Source: Betaproteobacteria bacterium | GTDB taxonomy: Bacteria; Verrucomicrobiota; Verrucomicrobiia; Methylacidiphilales; UBA1321 | Direction: 5' to 3' | Assembly: GCA_903970275.1 (NCBI GenBank) | Contig: CAJCIA010000079.1 | Span: 1 to 53,452, forward strand | DNA: 53,452 nucleotides | Shown here: positions 25,765-32,454 of the stretch, piece by piece | Numbering within the stretch: the stretch's first letter is position 1 | Layout: the number at the start of each line of letters is the position of its first letter | Program-made: the position numbers and the translations under genes | Notes under the pieces: generated by a model | Databases searched by the model: none | Seen by the model: the letters and a program-made list of their open reading frames with translations, nothing else | Told to the model about the DNA's origin: nothing

Positions 25765-25790
25765 AAACTTTCACTATTTATCGAAAATAT
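25765..25790 (+). promoter_or_regulatory. Second operator-like site, before the membrane/DCC cluster
   Basis: A 26-bp site that matches the palindrome at 25132-25157 at 22 positions: shared core TTTCA, TATTTAT and GAAAATAT. The left arm is less symmetric than in the first copy. It lies 58 bp before the next start codon, suggesting that the GbsR/MarR-like protein controls the following genes. Confidence 0.6.
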
Positions 25791-25848
25791 CGGAACCATA
25801 AGCGGTTCGTTCATCCCGACCTTCTCTAACCCTAACCCAAAGAAAATC

Positions 25849-26250
25849 ATGACACCTATCGTTTGGACCTACATCTCCTACCTGATCATCTCCGTTGCCC
25901 TGACCATTTGGGTCGCGCGAACGCTCTTCAAGAATGGCCGGATTTTCTTGGTCGATAGCTTCCTGGGCAATGAACCGCTGGCGGATTCCATCAACCACCT
26001 GCTTGTCGTCGGGTTCTATCTGATCAACTTTGGCTACGTCACGATGGCGTTGAAGTCGGCGGACAAGCCGGTCGATCTGCAGGGGGTGCTGGAGACACTC
26101 AGTGGCAAGATTGGCTGGGTACTGCTGATCCTGGGCGGGATGCACTTCTTCAATCTCTTCATCTTTTCCAAGATGCGGAAGCGCGCGCTTCTGCAGAACG
26201 CACTCCCACCCGTACCGCCCCAGGTCTTCGTCCAAGGAGTGACGCCATGA
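25849..26250 (+). CDS. Small membrane protein of unknown function
   Basis: A 133-residue protein with three probable transmembrane helices: about 5-25 (WTYISYLIISVALTIWVA), 45-66 (NHLLVVGFYLINFGYVTMAL) and 85-105 (IGWVLLILGGMHFFNLFIF). A basic stretch KMRKRALLQ follows the last helix. I do not recognise a named family. It overlaps the next gene by four bases (ATGA), so the two are translated together. With the DCC protein and the truncated acyltransferase-like gene it forms a probable membrane-linked unit under the upstream regulator. Confidence 0.75.
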   Translation: MTPIVWTYISYLIISVALTIWVARTLFKNGRIFLVDSFLGNEPLADSINHLLVVGFYLINFGYVTMALKSADKPVDLQGVLETLSGKIGWVLLILGGMHFFNLFIFSKMRKRALLQNALPPVPPQVFVQGVTP

Positions 26251-26687
26251 AATCCCTCTACGTCCTCTACGACCAGGAGTGCTCCCTGTGTCTCTCCTGC
26301 GGACATTGGTTGATGCGGCAGGCCGCGTTCATCCAGCTCCGTTTCATTCCGCTTCAATCGCCGGAGATCGCCCAGCGCTTTCCGGGTCTCAAGGAGTGGG
26401 ACGGCCTGGATCTGCGAGAGAAGCTCGTGGTCGTGAGTGACGAAGGTGCGGTTTACCAAGGCCAGTACGCCTGGATCATGTGCCTCTACGCCTTGCGCGA
26501 TTATCGCGAATGGTCTCAGCGGCTCGCTGAACCACTGCTGCTTCCCTTCGCGCGCCGGGTTTGCGAGCTGGTTTCCAGGAACCGGCTTGCGATTTCCCAC
26601 TTCCTGAAAGCGCCTACGGCCGAGCTCCGCAATACGCTCGCGGCCTCTTTACCTCCAGTCTGCAGTATCGGAACGAAATGTGACTGA
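26247..26687 (+). CDS. DCC-family (DUF393) thiol-disulfide oxidoreductase-like protein
   Basis: A 146-residue protein that opens YVLYDQECSLCLSCGHWL. Asp9, Cys12 and Cys15 form the D-x-x-C-x-x-C signature of DUF393 proteins, with an extra Cys18. Members have a thioredoxin-like fold; their redox role is assumed rather than shown. SPEIAQRFPGL and a YQGQYAWIMCLYALRDYR segment are the other usual features. It overlaps the membrane protein start by ATGA and is followed two bases after its stop by the next gene, so the three form one operon. Confidence 0.85.
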   Translation: MKSLYVLYDQECSLCLSCGHWLMRQAAFIQLRFIPLQSPEIAQRFPGLKEWDGLDLREKLVVVSDEGAVYQGQYAWIMCLYALRDYREWSQRLAEPLLLPFARRVCELVSRNRLAISHFLKAPTAELRNTLAASLPPVCSIGTKCD

Positions 26688-26689
26688 GC

Positions 26690-27148
26690 ATGGAAACGAC
26701 CCTCACCACCCACCAAGGAAAAGCAGTCTCTGCCTATCAGAGTTGGATTGGCTGGGCTCCGCTCGTGGTCTGCACGGCGGCAGCGACATTGCTTCGAAAC
26801 GCCGTGCCGCCTTGGGCGCTCATGTGGATCTTATCCATCGTGATCTTCGCCGGCTTCAAATGGTGGACTTGGTGGCGCGCGGTCGACAGCCGGGCGCGGA
26901 CGACGGCCATGCGCTCGTTGATCTACCTGTTTCTATGGCCTGGAATGGATGCGCGTCGGTTCCTCGCTCTGAAGAAGTGGAGCGGTAACCCCTCCGCCCC
27001 GACTTGGCTCTGGGCAATTTCCAAAACGATCTTTGGCGCGGGACTGGTCTGGGGCGTGGCGCGACTGGCAGGCAACGGCTTGCTCGCTGGCTGGATCGGC
27101 ATGGTGGGATTACTCAAACTCTCCGAGAGAGGTGCGGGTGCAGGCTGA
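26690..27148 (+). pseudogene. Truncated membrane protein, MBOAT/wax-synthase-like N-terminus
   Basis: 152 residues with hydrophobic helices near 22-40, 43-60 and 105-140. YLFLWPGMDARRFL near 75-90 is the N-terminal signature of membrane-bound acyltransferase proteins related to wax synthase, which are normally around 330-400 residues long. After GWIGMVGLL the reading becomes KLSERGAGAG and stops. From about 27135 another frame encodes part of a histidine kinase. The gene therefore appears cut by a recombination near 27120, losing its catalytic half. Family assignment rests on pattern memory. Confidence 0.55.
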
Positions 27149-28343
27149 AGCGGAGGCGATAACAATTGGCGAGGCCATCTCGGTGCGGACCCAAAAGCCC
27201 GATTTAATTTCCGCCGAGTTGCCGGATTCGATTATCCACTACGTAGCGCGAACTCGCGAAAGCGTGATCTTGGACGATGCATCCTCGCCGGGTACTTTTT
27301 CGCAAGACGCCTATATCCAGAAGCACCAGATACGATCCGTTCTTTGCCTTCCGTTGCTCAAACAAGCAAAACTGATGGGGATTCTTTACCTCGAGAATAA
27401 TCTGGCACGAGGGGTTTTTACTCCCGGTCGTGTATCGATTCTCAAGCTAATTGCTTCGGAAGCCGCTATCTCGCTGGAGAATGCGCGTTTGGTTGCCGAT
27501 ATAAAACACGGCGAAAAAAGAACCCGTCGGCTAGTCGAAGCCAATATCATCGGAATCATGATCTGGCGTTCCGATGGCCACGTTATTGATGCGAACGAAG
27601 CTTTTCTCCAGATGATCGACTACACCCGAGATGAACTGCTCTCGGGTCGAGTTCTATGGACCGATTTGACCCCAGCAGAATGGCGTGAGCGCGATGAGCA
27701 GGCTCTCGTGGAGGTCACAACCACAGGCGCTTTCAAGCCTTTTGAAAAAGAGTACCTCAGAAGAAATGGCAGTCGCGTGCCGGTGCTGATTGGCGGTGCC
27801 ATGTTCGAGTCCCCCGGAAGTGAAGGAGTCGCCTTTATTCTCGATTTAAGCGAGCAGAAACGGGCTGAGGCGGCGGTAAGCAATGCCCGGACGGAACTGG
27901 CCCACGTCGGCCGCATCGCAACACTCGGAGAGTTGGCCGCTTCCATCGCCCATGAGGTTAACCAGCCGCTCGGCTCCGTGGTCAATAACGCCAACGCTTG
28001 CCTGACGATCCTTGACCACGATTCGCCGCAAACAAAAGAGGTGCGTCAGGCGTTGGCGGAGATTATTGAGGGAGCGGAACGCGCCAGCGCGGTCATCTCG
28101 CGCGTCCGGAGTTTGTCGAAAAAGATGCCTTTCGAGCATGAGCGCTTCAACCTGCACGACACCGTCAACGAGGTGATATCGCTCGTTCGGCACGAGGCAG
28201 CAACGCGTCAGGTCAAAATTCAAACCGACATGGCCGACGATCTCCCACCCATCTGTGGTGATCGCGTCCAGCTTCAGCAGGTCTTGCTCAACCTCGTTGT
28301 CAACGGGATGGAGGCCATGGCGACCACGGAACCACGTGAATAA
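27135..28343 (+). pseudogene. Fragment of a large GAF-PAS-histidine kinase
   Basis: About 400 codons in one frame without a proper start. In order: the end of a linker, a GAF domain (ESVILDDAS to RSVLCLPLLKQAKLMGILYL), a PAS domain (IMIWRSDGHVIDANEAFLQM) and HisKA with the phospho-acceptor His in ASIAHEVNQPLG. The ATPase domain is cut just after LLNLVVNGMEAMA in its N box and stops at once. The segment resembles the C-terminal third of giant ATPase/GAF/PAS sensor kinases of 1,700-1,900 residues. It lacks both the N-terminal modules and the catalytic ATP-binding domain, so it cannot work as a kinase. Its left end lies in the broken acyltransferase-like gene and its right end in the broken integrase. 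Confidence 0.75.
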
Positions 28344-29151
28344 AGTTCGCGGTAACGTCTTCCCAATTCATGCCGCTGATTTCCCAGCTGCGTAAGGCGA
28401 AACCAAATCCCAAGTCCACCGCTGGCTGCAAGGAAGACGACCGTTTCCGGCGGATAAGGATCAGAACCCGCCCTACGGCCTCGACTTCAGGGACCAACAG
28501 CGGCTGTTCCAAGACTTTTTTACTGAACTTTTCGATTTTTGATGCCGGATTGTTGCCGAGATAGCCTTCTTCAATGCCCCAGTCGAAGAGGGTGAAGATG
28601 TAGTCCCGATAGTTATTGAATGTTCGTGGAGCCCATTCCTCCTCCTCCATGCGATCTTCCAGATAAATCTCTAACTCCTCTTCGGTATACTCCACCATGG
28701 TTTTACTGGGCAGATCCCGAACCACGGTACCAAGGCAGGTTTCAAGAACCTTGTGCCAACCCGCACTGACCGATCCTTTCCGTTTTCGATTTTGAGTGGA
28801 TTTCAGGAAAAGAGGATAGGCAACCTGGAGCAGGATACTTTTCTTCTTCGCGGTTCTGCGCTCTTGGTCGGCTTTAGCCGCATCGACAAGATTGGCCATG
28901 GGGTCGATAAGCCTGGTCTCGCGCACGATGGCAATGGCATCCATCATCTCGTGTCGCTCCCTGCTTGTCAGGGCCCGCCATAGCAACCAGAAGGTGCGGC
29001 CCTCGTCTTCCGCAATGTTCGCGTTCTCGTCAATCCAGTCCCGTGCCTCTTCCCGGGTCCGAAAAGTCTTCCGGACCCGACGCTTTTCAACACGGTATTT
29101 GACTCTCCAAATCGTCTCTCCGGATTTAGTCCTTTCGCGGATCGGTGTCAT
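28300..29151 (-). pseudogene. Tyrosine-type site-specific integrase, truncated
   Basis: 283 codons. The N-terminus (MTPIRERTKSGETIWRVKYR, FRTREEARDWIDE) is the usual arm-binding start. A SAM-like core-binding domain with TFNNYRDYIFTLFDWGIEEGYL lies near 185-205. The catalytic domain begins with FALRSWEISGMNWEDV, which holds the first catalytic Arg. It ends soon after: the final dozen codons are antisense to the kinase fragment. The H-x-x-R box and the nucleophilic Tyr are lost, so it cannot recombine DNA. The start overlaps the xis-like gene stop by four bases. Its position next to the tRNA-Gln 3' end shows it inserted this island. Confidence 0.8.
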
Positions 29152-29462
29152 TTGACTACCCCCACGTTGTAAACGGCCAAGGCGGCTTCCACTGCGACCG
29201 GGTCAAAGGTCACTTTCTTGCGACTGAACCTCCGACAGGGAATCTTTCGCTTTTTTACCAGATTGTTGAAAAAGGTCTCTCTGACCGAAAGACGGCGCAT
29301 CATTTCCTTCCGGTCGACCCACTCTGGGGTGTAAGGAGGAAATGGCTTGCTCGTGGACGGCGAGCAAGCCTCGAGCGGCGTGACGACCGCAGGCTTGGTC
29401 AGGTGCTTCGGGCTGTACGCTTGGCGTCCCACCCCAAGATATAAGTAAGTTTTTCGAGCCAC
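29148..29462 (-). CDS. Excisionase-like helix-turn-helix protein
   Basis: Up to 104 residues. The C-terminal half PEWVDRKEMMRRLSVRETFF then NLVKKRKIPCRRFSRKKVTF is a small winged-helix of the excisionase/MerR-like kind, with a typical VDRKEMMRRLxVxxxxFxxLVKxxKIPxxR pattern. Overlap of its TGA with the integrase ATG marks a xis-int pair. The start is doubtful: the longest frame begins at a GTG, and later GTG or ATG codons are possible. It would direct excision or regulate the integrase. Confidence 0.7.
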   Translation of the reverse strand: MARKTYLYLGVGRQAYSPKHLTKPAVVTPLEACSPSTSKPFPPYTPEWVDRKEMMRRLSVRETFFNNLVKKRKIPCRRFSRKKVTFDPVAVEAALAVYNVGVVK

Positions 29463-29701
29463 CGGTACAAAAAAATGATTTGAAGTGCATTTTTTGTTTT
29501 GGGAGTTGGCCGAGTCGTTTTAGAGGTGAATCGACTTGCGAAAAGGGCCCAAAAAAGGGCCGCTGGCCGCCAAAAACACGCGGAAATGCGGTGTTATGCG
29601 AGGCCCTACGCGGACATCAAAATGCCGCAATTCGCGCTGTTAAATAGCTGCTGTGGAACCAACTAACTCCGCAAAAGGAGCTAGATCGCAGGAACCAGAA
29701 A

Positions 29702-29727
29702 AGCTGCCGCGCTAGGACTCGAACCTA
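29702..29727. repeat. Right attachment-site copy within tRNA-Gln
   Basis: Identical over 26 bp to 23258-23283. It covers the 3' part of the intact tRNA-Gln gene plus two bases beyond, so integration restores a functional tRNA. The 240 bases between the xis-like gene and this site contain no gene; a motif AGAGGTGAA at 29522 and the inverted pair GGCCC-AAAAAA-GGGCC near 29546 are the only structures seen. Confidence 0.85.
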
Positions 29728-29776
29728 GAACACCCAGATCCAGAATCTGGTGTGCTACCAATTGCACCACGCGGCA
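29704..29776 (-). tRNA. tRNA-Gln (anticodon CUG)
   Basis: Read on the minus strand, the acceptor stem TGCCGCG/CGCGGCA pairs fully. The anticodon arm is CCAGA-TTCTGGA-TCTGG, giving anticodon CTG, and the T arm is CTAGG-TTCGAGT-CCTAG. The discriminator is G, as usual for glutamine tRNAs. CCA is not encoded. The 3' end is the integration target of the neighbouring island. Confidence 0.95.
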
Positions 29777-29891
29777 AAAAATCGGGGCGGATGGGCCGGA
29801 GGGCTCACCAGCGGGAGTGTCAGGATAAAAGGTGCTGGCGAGGTGGCAAGGCGAATCGCATCGATACCAGATGCGGAGTTTCGCTCCCTGG

Positions 29892-30092
29892 CTAGTAGTT
29901 GGAGTTGTTCCAGCCGTGATAGGAGTGGTCCTGGGTGGGATCGGGAGCGGTCTGGCGGGTATAATCGAGGTCGGCGTCGCTCGTGGCGCATCCGGTTTGA
30001 CTCGCGATCACAACGGCGAGAAGCAGGATGCGCAGGAGCAGGTCACGGCGTGGGACAGCGGCGGGAAAAAAAGGACGGGGAACCTTGATCAT
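29892..30092 (-). CDS. Putative small lipoprotein
   Basis: A 66-residue candidate. A basic start (MIKVPRPFFPAAVPRRDLLL) leads into a hydrophobic stretch RILLLAVVIASQTGC with Cys35 at a lipobox-like position, although Gln at -3 is unusual. The mature part is short and polar, with Asp, Thr and Asn, ending YHGWNNSNY. No family is recognised. The flanking gaps (29777-29891 and 30093-30214) show no other gene. Confidence 0.45.
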   Translation of the reverse strand: MIKVPRPFFPAAVPRRDLLLRILLLAVVIASQTGCATSDADLDYTRQTAPDPTQDHSYHGWNNSNY

Positions 30093-30214
30093 GGCGCAGC
30101 TAGTTTCGCGGAGCAGCCCGGGCGTTTCAACTTTTTCCGCTGACCGCAGAGGCATGACGCCATTGGGCGGGGAAGAGTGGCGCGGCGTGGAGGCGCGAGT
30201 ATGGTGATGCTTCC

Positions 30215-32323
30215 ATGAATCGCCTGGCCGGAGAAAAATCGCCTTACCTGTTGCAGCACGCGTCCAACCCGGTGGAGTGGTTTCCGTGGGGCGAGGAGGC
30301 GTTCGCCAAGGCGCGGGCGGAGGACAAGCCGATCTTCCTATCGATCGGCTACTCAACCTGCCACTGGTGCCACGTGATGGAGCACGAGTCGTTCGAGTCG
30401 GTGGCGATCGCGGCGTTTCTGACGGAGCACTTTGTCAGCATCAAGGTGGATCGCGAGGAGCGGCCGGACGTGGACCAGATTTACATGACGTTCGTGCAGG
30501 CGACGACGGGGCATGGCGGCTGGCCGATGAGCGTGTGGCTGATGCCGGACCTGCGGCCTTTCTTCGGCGGCACCTACTTCCCGCCCACGGATGTGCCGGG
30601 GCGTCCGGGATTCATCACGGTGCTGCGGCGGGTGGCGGAGCTATGGAAGACGGAGCGTGACCAGATCGAGGACAAGGCGCGCACCCTGCTGGAGGCGTTG
30701 CGCGAGGCGCAGCAGGAAGCGGCGACGGAGGCGAACGATGCGTGGTCGCCCAAGGCCGCCCTGGAGACGGCGGTGAATCAATATGCGCGGATGTTTGACG
30801 CGCAGGAAGGCGGCTTTGGAGGCGCGCCGAAATTTCCGCGGCCGGTGAACCTGCAGTTTCTGCTTGCCCGGGCGGCCACGCGCGAGCCGGGTACCGGTCC
30901 TGCGGGGGCGATGGCGCGATTCACGTTGCGCAAGATGGCGCGGGGCGGGATGTACGACCAACTGGGCGGCGGGTTCCATCGCTACTCGGTGGATGGACGC
31001 TGGCACGTGCCGCACTTCGAGAAGATGCTCTACGACCAGGCGCAACTGGTGCAGGTCTACCTGGAGGCTTACCAATTTTCCGGCGAGGAGCTTTTTGCGC
31101 ACGTGGCGCGCGAGACGCTGGATTATGTGGAGCGCGACTTGGCGCATCCGGAGGGCGGCTTTTACTCCGCGGAGGATGCGGACAGCCTGCCGCGCGCGGA
31201 CGCGGCGCGGAAGCGGGAGGGTGCCTTCTACGTGTGGACAGCGGCTGAACTGGTGGAGTTGCTAGGCACGGAAAGGGCGGCGGAGTTCGGCAAGCTTTTC
31301 GGCGTGCGGGCGGAAGGAAACGTTGAGGACGACTCCGATCCGCATGGCGAACTGGCCGGCCAAAACGTGCTGCACTGGCGCGGGGCCGACGACGAATCGC
31401 CGGAGCTCGAGGCGCGACTTTCACAAGATCGCCAGGGCTTGCTGGCCAGGCGCGACCTGCGGCCCCGGCCGCATCTCGACGACAAGATTCTTACGGCCTG
31501 GAATGGCTTGATGATTGGCGCACTAGCGCGCAGCGCGGCGGTGCTGGGCGAGGAGAGGCACCTGCAACTGGCGCAGCGCGCGGCTGGCTTCATTCGCACA
31601 AATTTGTTTGATCCCGCAAGTGGCACCTTGCGACGAAGCTGGCGCGAAGGAGCGTCGGAGATCCACGGCTTCGCGGCCGATTACGCCTTTCTGATTAGCG
31701 GGCTGCTTGATCTTTACTTTGCCGATTTCGACCTCGGCTGGCTGACGTGGGCGCGGCAGTTGCAGGACGTGATGGACCTGCACTTCTGGGATCAGGTGCG
31801 CGGCGGCTATTTTTCCACGCGCGATAGCGACCCGACCATCTTGCTGCGGCTCAAGGAGGATTACGACGGCGCGGAGCCGGCGCCCACGTCGGTCGCGGCG
31901 GTGAATCTCTGGCGCATGGGCCGTCTCTTTCACAACGACACGATGCTGGCGCACGGGCGTCACGCCGCGCGCGCCTTCTCGAGCCGGCTGGAGGAGCAGC
32001 CGTTCGGCATGCCCCTGCTGCTCACGGCAGCGGCGTGGCTGGAAATGTCCCCCGCGCACCTGATCCTGCACAGCCCGGATCGCTCGCACCCGATGCTCAA
32101 GCTCATGCTGGCGGAGGCGAACGCGCGCTTGCTGCCGCACATGACCGTGCTGTTGATTGCGGACGAGGAATCGCGCGAGTTTTTTGCCCAGCGGCACTCG
32201 ATTGTGGCCCACCTGCCCGCCACCGTCTCGGAGCCCACGGCCTACGTGTGCGAGGATTACGTCTGCCAATTGCCGGTCACGCGGCCCGAAGCGTTGCGGA
32301 AGATCCTGCAGCACGTGCGCTGA
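30215..32323 (+). CDS. YyaL/SSP411-type thioredoxin-domain protein (DUF255)
   Basis: A 702-residue cytosolic protein. The N-terminal thioredoxin-like domain begins [20 protein letters not shown] and has CHWC at 49-52 followed by HVMEHESF. The rest is an (alpha/alpha)6 barrel of the N-acylglucosamine-epimerase type, with [20 protein letters not shown] near 250-270 and [13 protein letters not shown] near 425. Its function is unsettled; relatives are called spermatogenesis-associated protein 20 in animals. It stands alone, 131 bp before ileS. Confidence 0.92.
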   Translation: MNRLAGEKSPYLLQHASNPVEWFPWGEEAFAKARAEDKPIFLSIGYSTCHWCHVMEHESFESVAIAAFLTEHFVSIKVDREERPDVDQIYMTFVQATTGHGGWPMSVWLMPDLRPFFGGTYFPPTDVPGRPGFITVLRRVAELWKTERDQIEDKARTLLEALREAQQEAATEANDAWSPKAALETAVNQYARMFDAQEGGFGGAPKFPRPVNLQFLLARAATREPGTGPAGAMARFTLRKMARGGMYDQLGGGFHRYSVDGRWHVPHFEKMLYDQAQLVQVYLEAYQFSGEELFAHVARETLDYVERDLAHPEGGFYSAEDADSLPRADAARKREGAFYVWTAAELVELLGTERAAEFGKLFGVRAEGNVEDDSDPHGELAGQNVLHWRGADDESPELEARLSQDRQGLLARRDLRPRPHLDDKILTAWNGLMIGALARSAAVLGEERHLQLAQRAAGFIRTNLFDPASGTLRRSWREGASEIHGFAADYAFLISGLLDLYFADFDLGWLTWARQLQDVMDLHFWDQVRGGYFSTRDSDPTILLRLKEDYDGAEPAPTSVAAVNLWRMGRLFHNDTMLAHGRHAARAFSSRLEEQPFGMPLLLTAAAWLEMSPAHLILHSPDRSHPMLKLMLAEANARLLPHMTVLLIADEESREFFAQRHSIVAHLPATVSEPTAYVCEDYVCQLPVTRPEALRKILQHVR

Positions 32324-32454
32324 CCCGGTAACCGTCGACCACCCGGGCGACACTCGCAGAGCAGGCGACTTCTTCTCTAGCGCATGGAGTGCCAGCACTC
32401 CGCGCATCTCAGCCTGTTCCTTTTGCCCGGAACGGCTAACGTGTCGGTTCTCCG

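Larger units (their letters stand above)
23258..29727. mobile_element. Genomic island integrated in tRNA-Gln, degraded
   Basis: About 6.4 kb between two perfect 26-bp copies of the tRNA-Gln 3' end. A tyrosine-integrase gene (truncated) and an xis-like gene lie next to the intact tRNA, the normal arrangement for integrative elements and satellites. The cargo is hipBA, a GbsR/MarR-type regulator with its operators, a membrane protein, a DCC protein, a truncated acyltransferase-like gene and a sensor-kinase fragment. No replication, conjugation or phage structural genes are present. The broken integrase means it can no longer excise by itself. Confidence 0.8.

Noticed and set aside
26690-28343. 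A single fused acyltransferase-kinase gene
   Set aside because: The two segments are in different frames and each lacks essential parts of its own family, so a recombination junction explains them better than a fusion.
29543-29565. Rho-independent terminator near the tRNA-Gln side of the island
   Set aside because: The GGCCC/GGGCC hairpin has only five pairs and no T-run follows on either strand.
32324-32454. A T-box leader before ileS
   Set aside because: No T-box consensus, specifier hairpin or antiterminator pattern is visible in the 131-bp gap.
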